Origin: Lachnospiraceae bacterium
GTDB lineage: Bacteria; Bacillota; Clostridia; Lachnospirales; Lachnospiraceae
Direction of reading: 5' to 3'
Assembly: GCA_017511045.1 (NCBI GenBank)
Contig: JAFWLM010000077.1
Coordinates: 1-51,756, forward strand
DNA: 51,756 nt
In this document: piece after piece, positions 7,228-16,473 of the stretch
Position numbering within the stretch: the stretch's first letter is position 1
How the letters are laid out: each line of letters starts with the position of its first letter
Notes under the pieces: generated by a model
Told to the model about the DNA's origin: nothing
Databases searched by the model: none
What the model saw: only the letters and a program-made list of their open reading frames with translations
Position numbers and translations under genes: made by a program

Positions 7228-8415
7228 TTATTTCATCAGCAGTTGTTTCATTCTTTCCGCTGCAGTTTTTGTATCCTCCGGATCGCCGAACGTGGAAAAA
7301 CGGAAGTAGCCTTCCCCGCAGGCTCCAAATCCCTCTCCCGGAGTTCCCACGATCTGGACCTCATTTAAAAGATGATCAAAGAATTCCCAGCTTCCGAACC
7401 CCTCAGGGCATTTCATCCAGATGTATGGTGCATTCTTTCCGCCGCAGTACCAGATCCCGCAGGCATCCAGGGCTTCCATCAGGACTTTTGCATTGTTCTT
7501 GTAGATCTGAATGTTTGCATGGATCTGCTTCTGACCTTCTTCCGTAAAAACAGCTGCCCCTGCTTTCTGCAGGATATAGGAGACACCATTCGTCCGCGTC
7601 GTCCGGTTCCGTACCCACATGTCATTCAGCTTCATTCCGGCTCTTTCCAGTTCTTTCGGAATCACGGTATAGCCCATGCGTGTCCCGGTAAATCCGGCGG
7701 TCTTTGAAAGAGAACAGATCTCGATCGCACAGGTCCTTGCTCCTTCAATCTCAAAGATGCTGTGAGGAAGTTCCGGATCTTCGATAAACGCCTCATACGC
7801 TGCATCAAACAGGATCACCGCCCCTCTGCGGTTTGCAAAGTCCACCCATTCCTTCAGCTGCTCTTTTGAAAAAACGGCTCCCGTCGGATTGTTTGGAGAA
7901 CAGATATAAAGAAGATCTGCTTCCATGCCCTCATCCGGAACCGGAAGGAAACCATTTTCTTTTCCCGACGGAAGGTGAACGACTTTTCTTCCTGTCATGA
8001 CATTGGCATCCACATAAGCCGGATATGCCGGCTCAATGACAAGGGAAGAATTAGAAACGTCAAAGAGATCCAGAATGTCTCCCAGCTCATCACTGGCACC
8101 GCTGGATACAAAGACTTCCTCCGGATCCAGGGATATGCCTCTTCTTCCGTAATACTCCGCAATCGTCCTCCTAAGTTCCGGATCACCACACTCCGGCATA
8201 TAACCATGAAAGCTCTCCTGTTTTGCCTGATCATCCACCGCGCCGTAAAGTTCCCGGATCACTGCTCCGCACAAAGGCAGGGAAACATCTCCGATCCCCA
8301 TGCGATATAAATGGGTTCGGGGATGTGCATCAACATACGCTTTTGTTTTCTGCGCGATATTATAGAACAGATAAGAATCTTTCAATTCTGCATAATGGGT
8401 ATTTGGTTTTAACAT
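7228..8415 (-). CDS. dapL: LL-diaminopimelate aminotransferase
   Basis: 395-aa PLP-dependent class I/II aminotransferase that converts tetrahydrodipicolinate and glutamate directly to LL-2,6-diaminopimelate, bypassing the succinylase or acetylase steps. N-terminal YLFYNIAQKTKAYVDAHP and MGIGDVSLPL are characteristic of DapL. ICSPNNPTGAV carries the Asn that contacts PLP, and EICSLSKTAGFTGTRMGYT contains the PLP lysine (SLSK). It lies 51 nt downstream of dapF in a two-gene operon, and both act on LL-diaminopimelate in lysine and peptidoglycan synthesis. Because it consumes glutamate, its placement behind a nitrogen-type leader is sensible. Confidence 0.93.
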   Translation of the reverse strand: MLKPNTHYAELKDSYLFYNIAQKTKAYVDAHPRTHLYRMGIGDVSLPLCGAVIRELYGAVDDQAKQESFHGYMPECGDPELRRTIAEYYGRRGISLDPEEVFVSSGASDELGDILDLFDVSNSSLVIEPAYPAYVDANVMTGRKVVHLPSGKENGFLPVPDEGMEADLLYICSPNNPTGAVFSKEQLKEWVDFANRRGAVILFDAAYEAFIEDPELPHSIFEIEGARTCAIEICSLSKTAGFTGTRMGYTVIPKELERAGMKLNDMWVRNRTTRTNGVSYILQKAGAAVFTEEGQKQIHANIQIYKNNAKVLMEALDACGIWYCGGKNAPYIWMKCPEGFGSWEFFDHLLNEVQIVGTPGEGFGACGEGYFRFSTFGDPEDTKTAAERMKQLLMK

Positions 8416-8466
8416 AGTTCCTCTCTTTCAAATCTTTCGTTTCTGTCTCAGTTCCGCTTTTATAAA

Positions 8467-9309
8467 TTACTGTTCCGGCTCCTTTGTTCTTACCGGGTAC
8501 TCTGCGTCATAGACAAATTCCGCCGGACCCGTCATTTCAATACTTCCGTCTTTTTCGACGCAGATCGATAAAACGCCGCCATCCAGATGCACGGCAATCG
8601 GCGTATTGTATTCACAGAAGCCTTTCCGGACAGCTGCCGCAGCGCTGGCGCAGGCTCCGGTCCCGCAGGCCATTGTGATTCCGCTTCCCCGCTCCCAGAC
8701 GCGCATACGCAGCTCATTTGCTTTTATCTGCTGTACAAACTCTGCATTCACTCCGCCCGGAAAGGCTTCATAGTGCTCGACTGCCGGGCCGATCTCAGAT
8801 AATGGAACTGCCTCCGCATCCTGAACAAAAAAGACCGCATGTGGATTTCCAACAGAGACCGGTGTGCAGATCACATCTTCAAAGATGAAATTGTCATGCT
8901 TATATTCTCCGGACAGCGCAGTAAGCACCAGGTCGTTAGAAGCGACTGTAACACCCATGTCCACTGTCACTTCTTTGACTTTGTTATACTCCACCTTTAA
9001 TTTCAGCTGCTTGATCCCGGAGAGTGTTTCGATCTCCAGCTCTGTTTTATTTGTATAGCCTTTTTCATAAACATACTTTCCGACACAGCGGATCCCGTTT
9101 CCGCACATCATCGCTTCGCTTCCGTCTGCATTAAAGATGCGCATCTTAAAGTCCGCCGTTTCCGATGGACTGATGTAGATCATGCCGTCGGAACCTGCTC
9201 CGAAATGCCGGTCAGATAGTTTTACAGAGAGTTCCCGGATATCTTCCGGGACTTCTCCAAAGACATAAAGATAGTCATTACCAAGTCCATGCATCTTTGT
9301 GAATTTCAT
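8467..9309 (-). CDS. dapF: Diaminopimelate epimerase
   Basis: 280-aa PLP-independent epimerase converting LL- to meso-diaminopimelate. Start chosen at 9309 (MKFTKMHGLGNDY) because AGGAGG lies 8 nt upstream; the longer open frame back to 9360 only reads the leader hairpin. The two catalytic Cys are in MMCGNGIRCVGKY (about residue 71-83) and GSGITMACGTGACA (about 213-226), matching the DapF active-site pair. Other landmarks are GNPHAVFFV and the N-terminal HGLGNDY. First gene of dapF-dapL, with its own promoter and a tandem-hairpin leader. Confidence 0.95.
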   Translation of the reverse strand: MKFTKMHGLGNDYLYVFGEVPEDIRELSVKLSDRHFGAGSDGMIYISPSETADFKMRIFNADGSEAMMCGNGIRCVGKYVYEKGYTNKTELEIETLSGIKQLKLKVEYNKVKEVTVDMGVTVASNDLVLTALSGEYKHDNFIFEDVICTPVSVGNPHAVFFVQDAEAVPLSEIGPAVEHYEAFPGGVNAEFVQQIKANELRMRVWERGSGITMACGTGACASAAAAVRKGFCEYNTPIAVHLDGGVLSICVEKDGSIEMTGPAEFVYDAEYPVRTKEPEQ

Positions 9310-9325
9310 TACGACCGCCTCCTGT

Positions 9326-9376
9326 AAATAAAAGAGGCGTCCTTGAACACGAGTGTTCAAAGACGCCTTTGCCTCT
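9326..9376 (-). promoter_or_regulatory. dapF leader: tandem hexaloop hairpins overlapping a terminator (candidate ANTAR target)
   Basis: Read leftward. P1 at 9376-9359 is AGAGGC / AAAGGC / GTCTTT (6-bp stem, loop A1 and G4). P2 at 9360-9343 is TTGAAC / ACTCGT / GTTCAA (6-bp stem, six-base loop starting with A but C at position 4). The terminator joins 9368-9362 to 9341-9335 with P2 as its tip and is followed by a U-rich run at 9334-9326. The right arm of P1 is also the left arm of the terminator. Confidence 0.75.
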
Positions 9377-9385
9377 AACGCGATT

Positions 9386-9414
9386 ACTTTATCACTTTAC
9401 ATTGACAAAATCAA
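9386..9414 (-). promoter_or_regulatory. Candidate promoter of dapF-dapL
   Basis: Reading leftward, TTGATT (9414-9409), 17-nt spacer, TAAAGT (9391-9386). Each box matches the consensus at four of six positions. The predicted start near 9379 again lies just before the P1 hairpin. Its -35 region interleaves with that of the divergent purA promoter. Confidence 0.55.
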
Positions 9415-9430
9415 GAAATGGTCTGATAAT
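9402..9430 (+). promoter_or_regulatory. Sigma-A-type promoter of purA
   Basis: TTGACA at 9402-9407, 17-nt spacer, GATAAT at 9425-9430. The predicted transcript start near 9437 is about 4 nt before the leader hairpin. Confidence 0.75.
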
Positions 9431-9440
9431 ACATCTCGTG

Positions 9441-9483
9441 AAGGCAATGGGGTCCAAGGAAAAATGGAACTGTTGCCTTTTAC
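9441..9483 (+). promoter_or_regulatory. purA leader: degenerate copy of the hexaloop/terminator element
   Basis: The same layout as the other nitrogen-type leaders but weaker. Loop AATGGG (9446-9451; A1 and G4 kept) sits on only three pairs (GGC/GTC). A larger hairpin pairs 9441-9448 with 9472-9479, with an inner TCCA/TGGA helix, and is followed by TTTTA. The two structures share bases and exclude each other. AGGAGG and the purA ATG follow about 15-25 nt later. Membership of the group rests on position, loop and the overlap rather than on stem strength. Confidence 0.55.
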
Positions 9484-9507
9484 ACTTGAATTACAGGAGG
9501 AAAAAAC

Positions 9508-10785
9508 ATGTCTTGCTGCGCAATCGTTGGAATCAACTGGGGAGATGAAGGAAAAGGCCGCATGGTCGATCTGCTGACGGAAGAATACGATATCGTCGTC
9601 CGTTATCAGGGCGGCGGAAACGCCGGACATACGATCGTAAATGAATACGGAAAATTTGCTCTGCATCTTCTTCCTTCCGGTATCTTTCGGAAAGGAGTCG
9701 TGAGTGTCATCGGAAACGGTGTTGCCTTAGACCCTGAAAATCTTTGGAAAGAAATTGAAGAAGTCCGATCCCGCGGGATCGAGATCACGCCGGAGAACTT
9801 AAAGATCAGTGACCGTGCTTCCGTTCTGCTCCCGTGGCACAGAGACTTGGACAGCCTGGAAGAGGCACGTCTCGCCGATAAAAAATACGGATCCACCAAG
9901 CAGGGCATTGCTCCTTTCTATTCTGATAAATATCAAAAGAAAACCATTATGGTCGGCGAACTGTTTTATCCGGAGTACGTCAGAGAACATTTAGCCGGCA
10001 TCACGGAATGGAAGAACCTGATCCTGGACAAAGTCTACGGAGCAAAACAGTACACAGAGAAAGAACTGCTCGACTGGGTCGACGAATATGCGGATAAATT
10101 AAAACCATTCGTCTGCAGCACAAAAGAGTTTTTGGAAGGTGCCGTCAAAGAAGGAAAGAATATTTTATTTGAGGCACAGCTCGGCGCTTTAAGAGACCTG
10201 GACTACGGCATCTATCCTTATACGACTTCCTCCAATGCGATCGCAGCGTTTGCACCGGTCGGAAGCGGACTCTCCTCTGCAAAACTTGATCAAGTCATCG
10301 GCGTAGTAAAAGCCTATTCCACCTGCGTCGGCGAAGGACCTTTCGTCTGCGAATGGTTTGGCGAAGAAGCAGACAAGCTGCGCGAAGCAGGTCATGAATT
10401 CGGAGCAAAGACAGGAAGAGCGCGCCGCGTCGGTCCGTTAGATATCGTTGCAACAAGATACGGGGTGGATGTTCAGGGCGCAACGGATCTTGCGCTGACG
10501 AAAATGGATATCTTGAGCTACATGGAAAAAATTCCGGTATGCACCAAATATATCATTGACGGCGAAGAAACGGATCTCTTCCCATTCCCTGCGCTGCTTG
10601 GAAAAGCACAGCCGAAGATCGAATATCTGGATGGATGGAACTGTGATATCTCAGGTGTCCGCAAATGGGAAGATCTTCCGGAGAACGCGCGGAAATACGT
10701 GGAATATATTGAGCAGGCAGTCGGCTGCCATATTACTTATGTATCAGTAGGAGCAGAACGGGATGCTTATATTTATCGAAGCTGA
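9508..10785 (+). CDS. purA: Adenylosuccinate synthetase
   Basis: 425-aa cytosolic GTP-dependent ligase joining IMP and aspartate to form adenylosuccinate, the first step from IMP to AMP. The N-terminal P-loop-like GINWGDEGKGRMVDLL, the active-site GGGNAGHTIV, and GLSSAKLDQVIGVVKAYSTCVGEGPF are diagnostic; so is KTGRARRVGPLDIVATRYG. Length is normal for the family (about 425-430). The ATG at 9508 is preceded by GGAGG at 7-8 nt. It is transcribed alone or with pyrG: no terminator separates purA from the pyrG promoter other than the pyrG leader terminator itself. Confidence 0.96.
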   Translation: MSCCAIVGINWGDEGKGRMVDLLTEEYDIVVRYQGGGNAGHTIVNEYGKFALHLLPSGIFRKGVVSVIGNGVALDPENLWKEIEEVRSRGIEITPENLKISDRASVLLPWHRDLDSLEEARLADKKYGSTKQGIAPFYSDKYQKKTIMVGELFYPEYVREHLAGITEWKNLILDKVYGAKQYTEKELLDWVDEYADKLKPFVCSTKEFLEGAVKEGKNILFEAQLGALRDLDYGIYPYTTSSNAIAAFAPVGSGLSSAKLDQVIGVVKAYSTCVGEGPFVCEWFGEEADKLREAGHEFGAKTGRARRVGPLDIVATRYGVDVQGATDLALTKMDILSYMEKIPVCTKYIIDGEETDLFPFPALLGKAQPKIEYLDGWNCDISGVRKWEDLPENARKYVEYIEQAVGCHITYVSVGAERDAYIYRS

Positions 10786-10804
10786 ATACAAAAGAACGAA
10801 GCTG

Positions 10805-10833
10805 TTGACGGATAAAAAATCCGGGGGTAAAAT
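10805..10833 (+). promoter_or_regulatory. Sigma-A-type promoter of pyrG
   Basis: TTGACG at 10805-10810, 17-nt spacer, TAAAAT at 10828-10833. The start is predicted near 10840, about 5 nt before the P1 hairpin, the same geometry as glt, amt, dapF and purA. Confidence 0.7.
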
Positions 10834-10844
10834 AACTCTTTGTT

Positions 10845-10889
10845 AAGGCAAAGGGGTCTTTGAACACTCGTGTTCAAGACCCCTTTTTT
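10845..10889 (+). promoter_or_regulatory. pyrG leader: tandem hexaloop hairpins overlapping a strong terminator (candidate ANTAR target)
   Basis: P1 at 10845-10860 is AAGGC / AAAGGG / GTCTT, a 5-bp stem with loop A1 and G4. P2 at 10860-10877 is TTGAAC / ACTCGT / GTTCAA, identical in stem and loop to the dapF P2. The terminator pairs GGGGTCTT (10853-10860) with AAGACCCC (10876-10883), with P2 as its tip, and ends in T6 (10884-10889). P1 and the terminator share 10853-10860. Confidence 0.78.
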
Positions 10890-12671
<1,782 letters not shown>

Positions 12672-12712
12672 AACGCCTTACTTATATTTTTCTATAAATA
12701 CACTTCGGTGCA

Positions 12713-12721
12713 TGATATAAT
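12713..12721 (+). promoter_or_regulatory. Extended -10 promoter of glmS
   Basis: TGATATAAT at 12713-12721: a perfect TATAAT with the TGn extension. No good -35 box is seen at 17 nt, which is tolerated for extended -10 promoters. Unlike its neighbours, this leader has no hexaloop/terminator element; the ATG is only 35 nt away. Confidence 0.6.
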
Positions 12722-12755
12722 TAAGTATTATTTTTTTGAAGGAGACTAGACATCT

Positions 12756-14594
12756 ATGTGTGGAATTGTTGGATATACAGGAACAGACGCAGCTGCTCCG
12801 ATTCTTTTAGAAGGACTTTCAAAACTGGAATACCGCGGATATGATTCCGCCGGTCTTGCTGTTCGGAATGAAGACGGAGAGATCTCTGTTGTCAAAGCAA
12901 AAGGAAGACTTCATGTTCTTGCCGAAAAAACGGATGACGGACGCGCGGTCAAAGGAACCTGCGGAATCGGTCATACCCGTTGGGCAACGCATGGCGAGCC
13001 TTCGGAAGGCAATGCCCATCCGCACTGCTCTGATGACGGAAATGTTGTCGGTGTTCATAACGGGATCATTGAAAACTATCAGGAAATCAAAGATAAGCTG
13101 ATCAAGAACGGATATCAGTTCCACTCCGAGACGGATACCGAAGCTGCGATCAAGCTGATCGATTATTACTATAAAAAATATTTCGGAAATCCGATCGACG
13201 CAATCAACCGTATGATGGTCCGTGTCCGTGGATCTTACGCGCTTGCTTTAATGTTCAAGGATTATCCGGGAGAGATCTATGTTGCAAGAAAAGACAGCCC
13301 GATGATCATCGGAAAAGAAGGAAACGGCTGTTATCTGGCATCAGATGTTCCGGCAATTCTGAAATATACAAGAACCGTTTACTACATCGGAAACCTCGAG
13401 ATCGGACGTCTTGCTAACGGCGAGGTCACCTTCTTCAACCTGGATGGTGACGAGATCGAGATCGAACCGACTGAGATCACCTGGAATGCGGAAGCTGCAG
13501 AAAAAGGCGGCTTCGAGCATTACATGATGAAAGAGATCCACGAACAGCCGGAAGCGATCAACAACACTCTGAATGCTTATATCAAAGATGGAAAGATCGA
13601 TTTTTCCGAGATCAATCTTACAGACGAAGAAATCAAAAATCTGGACAATATCTACATTACAGCCTGTGGTTCTGCTTACCACGCAGGAGTAGTCGGACAG
13701 TATGTGATCGAGGATCTGGCGAAGATCCCGGTGAGAGTGGAACTTGCATCTGAATTCCGTTACCGCGATCCTCTGCTCAGCAAGAACTCTCTGGTGATTG
13801 CGATCAGCCAGTCAGGAGAAACCGCGGACACGCTTGCGGCGATCCGCGAGGCAAAGAGCAAAGAAAGAAAAACCCTTGGCATCGTCAACGTGGTCGGAAG
13901 CTCCATTGCCCGTGAGGCTGATAATGTTTTATACACCTACGCAGGTCCTGAGATCTCCGTTGCGACGACCAAGGCTTACAGCGCCCAGCTTGTCTCTGTC
14001 TACTGCATCGCGATCCACTTTGCATATGTTCGCGGTGAGATCGATGAAGCAAAATATTCAGAGCTTGTCGAAGAATTAAAAACACTTCCTGCAAAGATCG
14101 AAAAGATCCTGGACGATAAAGAACGCATCCAGTGGTTTGCTGCAAAGCAGTCCTCTTTAAAGGACATTTTCTTTATCGGCCGCGGCATCGACTATGCGAT
14201 CAGCATGGAAGGAAGCCTCAAAATGAAGGAGATCTCCTATATCCATTCCGAAGCTTATGCAGCCGGCGAATTAAAGCACGGAACGATCTCTCTCGTTGAG
14301 AACGGAACTTTACTGATCGGAGTACTGACCCAGAATAAGCTTTATGAAAAGACAGTCAGCAACATGGTCGAGTGCAAAGCAAGAGGCGCTTACCTGATGG
14401 GACTGACCACTTATGGAAACTACGACATCGAAGACCGCGCAGATTTTGTTACTTATGTACCGAAAACAGACGAGCATTTTACCGCCAGCCTTGCGATCAT
14501 CCCGCTGCAGCTGATGAGCTATTACGTCAGCGTCGCCAAAGGTCTGGATGTTGATAAACCGAGAAACCTTGCAAAAAGCGTTACCGTCGAATAG
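12756..14594 (+). CDS. glmS: Glutamine--fructose-6-phosphate aminotransferase (isomerizing)
   Basis: 612-aa enzyme making glucosamine-6-phosphate from fructose-6-phosphate and glutamine, the first committed step to amino sugars for the cell wall. The N-terminal class II amidotransferase starts MCGIVGYTGTD, with Cys at position 2 as the nucleophile after Met removal, and has HTRWATHGEPSEGNAHPH and GVHNGIIENYQEIK. Two SIS sugar-isomerase domains follow, from about residue 290 (ACGSAYHAGVVGQY; SQSGETADTLAAIREAK) and about 465. The C-terminus PRNLAKSVTVE is the conserved GlmS tail. No glmS ribozyme was recognised in the short leader. First gene of the operon glmS-glnA-ANTAR-carA-carB (24-nt gap to glnA). 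Confidence 0.96.
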   Translation: MCGIVGYTGTDAAAPILLEGLSKLEYRGYDSAGLAVRNEDGEISVVKAKGRLHVLAEKTDDGRAVKGTCGIGHTRWATHGEPSEGNAHPHCSDDGNVVGVHNGIIENYQEIKDKLIKNGYQFHSETDTEAAIKLIDYYYKKYFGNPIDAINRMMVRVRGSYALALMFKDYPGEIYVARKDSPMIIGKEGNGCYLASDVPAILKYTRTVYYIGNLEIGRLANGEVTFFNLDGDEIEIEPTEITWNAEAAEKGGFEHYMMKEIHEQPEAINNTLNAYIKDGKIDFSEINLTDEEIKNLDNIYITACGSAYHAGVVGQYVIEDLAKIPVRVELASEFRYRDPLLSKNSLVIAISQSGETADTLAAIREAKSKERKTLGIVNVVGSSIAREADNVLYTYAGPEISVATTKAYSAQLVSVYCIAIHFAYVRGEIDEAKYSELVEELKTLPAKIEKILDDKERIQWFAAKQSSLKDIFFIGRGIDYAISMEGSLKMKEISYIHSEAYAAGELKHGTISLVENGTLLIGVLTQNKLYEKTVSNMVECKARGAYLMGLTTYGNYDIEDRADFVTYVPKTDEHFTASLAIIPLQLMSYYVSVAKGLDVDKPRNLAKSVTVE

Positions 14595-14618
14595 ACGGAG
14601 ATAAAGGAAGGAAATGCC

Positions 14619-15827
14619 ATGAAATTTTCCAGCCAAGAAGTCATTCAGTATGTGCAGGAAGAGGATGTGAAATTTATCCGCCTCGCTTTCTGTGACGTGT
14701 TCGGAAAGCAAAAGAATATTTCGATCATGCCGGAGGAGCTTCCGAGAGCATTTGATACCGGTATCGCGATTGACGGATCTGCAATCAAGGGATTCGGTGA
14801 TGAAACTCATTCCGATCTTCTTCTGCATCCGGATCCGGAGACATTGATGCTGCTTCCGTGGAGGCCGGAGCACGGACGTGTCGTTTTAATGTACACGACA
14901 GTCACCTGGCCGGATGGTACGCCGTTTGCACAGGATACCCGGACTCTGCTTAAGAATGCAATCGCGGAAGCAAAAGCAGCCGGCTATCAGTTTTCCTTTG
15001 GCGCAGAACTGGAATTCTATCTGTTCCTTTTAGATGAAAACGGAGAACGTACGGATAAACCTTATGACACGGCCGCATATATGGACATTGCGCCGGAAGA
15101 TAAAGGAGAAAATGTGCGTCGTGAGATCTGCCTGACGCTTGAGCAGATGAACATTTTCCCGGAAAGTTCTCATCACGAAGAAGGTCCGGGACAGAACGAG
15201 ATCGACTTCCGTTTTTCCGAAACATTGAATGCCGCCGACAATGCGCAGACCTTCCAGAATGTCGTAAAGACGATTGCAAGAAGGTATGGCCTGTATGCGG
15301 ACTTTTCCGCGAAACCGTTAAAAGACGGCCCCGGCAACGGCTATCACATCAATATTTCCGTGAACAATAATGAATCCCCGGAGGATTTCAATTATATGAT
15401 CGCCGGTATTCTGAAACATGTGCACGATATGACGCCGTTCCTGAATCCGACAAAAAATTCCTATGACCGTTTCGGAAGCAATAAGGCTCCGAAATATATT
15501 TCCTGGTCTCATGAAAACCGCTCACAGCTGATCAGGATCCCTGCAGCCACCGGCCAGTACACGAGATGCGAACTGCGTTCACCGGATCCGTCTGCAAATC
15601 CTTATCTGGCATATACGCTTATGATTTACGCGGCTTTGGACGGGATCATAAACAAACTTCCGCTTCCGGAAGCTGCCGATTTCAATTTATTCAAGGCAGA
15701 CATGCAGACCCTGGAGCAGTTCAAGACCCTGCCGTTAAGTTATGGCGAAGCTTGTGAGGCCGCAAAATCCAGTGAATTTATCAAAGCACATATCCCTGCA
15801 TCGATTTTAGATATTTATTGTAAATAG
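14619..15827 (+). CDS. glnA: Glutamine synthetase, type I (short form)
   Basis: 402-aa glutamine synthetase (glutamate + ammonia + ATP to glutamine), about 40 residues shorter than the B. subtilis enzyme. Beta-grasp N-domain with FIRLAFCDVFGKQKNISI and IDGSAIKGFG. Catalytic barrel with FGAELEFYLF (metal ligands), HHEEGPGQNEIDF, GNGYHINIS and NRSQLIRIPAATGQYTRCELR (NRS...IR signature). The C-terminus is shortened, and the adenylylation loop of the beta form (NLYDLP) is absent. It lies 40 nt before an ANTAR regulator gene, an arrangement known from clostridia. No promoter of its own is obvious; it is probably transcribed from the glmS promoter. Confidence 0.95.
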   Translation: MKFSSQEVIQYVQEEDVKFIRLAFCDVFGKQKNISIMPEELPRAFDTGIAIDGSAIKGFGDETHSDLLLHPDPETLMLLPWRPEHGRVVLMYTTVTWPDGTPFAQDTRTLLKNAIAEAKAAGYQFSFGAELEFYLFLLDENGERTDKPYDTAAYMDIAPEDKGENVRREICLTLEQMNIFPESSHHEEGPGQNEIDFRFSETLNAADNAQTFQNVVKTIARRYGLYADFSAKPLKDGPGNGYHINISVNNNESPEDFNYMIAGILKHVHDMTPFLNPTKNSYDRFGSNKAPKYISWSHENRSQLIRIPAATGQYTRCELRSPDPSANPYLAYTLMIYAALDGIINKLPLPEAADFNLFKADMQTLEQFKTLPLSYGEACEAAKSSEFIKAHIPASILDIYCK

Positions 15828-15867
15828 CAGGTTTCCCTGAATATTCAGAAGAAAGGAGGTAATGAAG

Positions 15868-16461
15868 ATGAACTTTGAGCAGGATGTCTCAAGCGTCCTT
15901 TTAGTCTCCTCTTCAGAAAAATTAACCTCCTCTCTTACCAGCCTTTTGCCCGGTTCTGCTTATTTTCCTGTCCACAAAGTTAAAAACATCAGTGCCGCAG
16001 AGCGAATGCTTGCTGAACGCGACTATGATTATGTTATAATAAGTTCACCGCTTCCGGATGATGCCGGAATCGAGTTTGCAATGGACACAGGAAGAGATAC
16101 CTTAAGCCTTGTACTGTTTCTGGTGGCAACAGAACTGTATGAAGAGATCTATGAAAAAGTATCTCCCGCCGGAGTCTTTACAATTGCGAAGCCTGTGACC
16201 AGACAGACCTTTGAGCTGGCACTCAAGTGGCTTGCAGTTGTGAAATCCCGCAGCAGAAAAGTTCAGAAGAAAACGCTTTCCCTGGAAGAAAAAATGGCGG
16301 AGATCCGCATTGTGAACCGCGCAAAGCTTCTTCTGATCAGTGAAGAAAAAATGAATGAGGATAGTGCTCACCGCTATATTGAAAAACAGGCAATGGATCA
16401 TTGCAGGTCAAAAAAGGAAATAGCGGAAAGCATTATCTCCCGTTATACAGAAAAAAACTAA
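15868..16461 (+). CDS. ANTAR-domain RNA-binding antiterminator with pseudo-receiver domain
   Basis: 197-aa response-regulator-like protein. Residues 1-120 are a receiver fold: beta-1 VLLVSSSEK has SS where the acidic pair should be, DYVIISSPLPDDAG has Ser where the phospho-acceptor Asp belongs, and GVFTIAKPV keeps the conserved Lys. After a helical linker, residues about 135-195 form an ANTAR domain (EIRIVNRAKLLLISEEKM, then AHRYIEKQAMDHC and KKEIAESIIS). ANTAR domains bind paired hexaloop RNA hairpins and prevent terminator formation. Start at 15868 is chosen because GGAGG (15855-15859) lies 8 nt upstream; the ATG at 15862 is too close. It sits between glnA and carA, like NitR of clostridia, and the five leaders at 5026-10889 are its likely targets. 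Loss of the Asp argues against phosphorylation control. Confidence 0.9.
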   Translation: MNFEQDVSSVLLVSSSEKLTSSLTSLLPGSAYFPVHKVKNISAAERMLAERDYDYVIISSPLPDDAGIEFAMDTGRDTLSLVLFLVATELYEEIYEKVSPAGVFTIAKPVTRQTFELALKWLAVVKSRSRKVQKKTLSLEEKMAEIRIVNRAKLLLISEEKMNEDSAHRYIEKQAMDHCRSKKEIAESIISRYTEKN

Positions 16462-16473
16462 TGGAGCAACAGC

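Noticed and set aside
12722-12755. glmS ribozyme in front of glmS.
   Set aside because: The leader after the promoter is only about 30 nt, far too short for the ribozyme.
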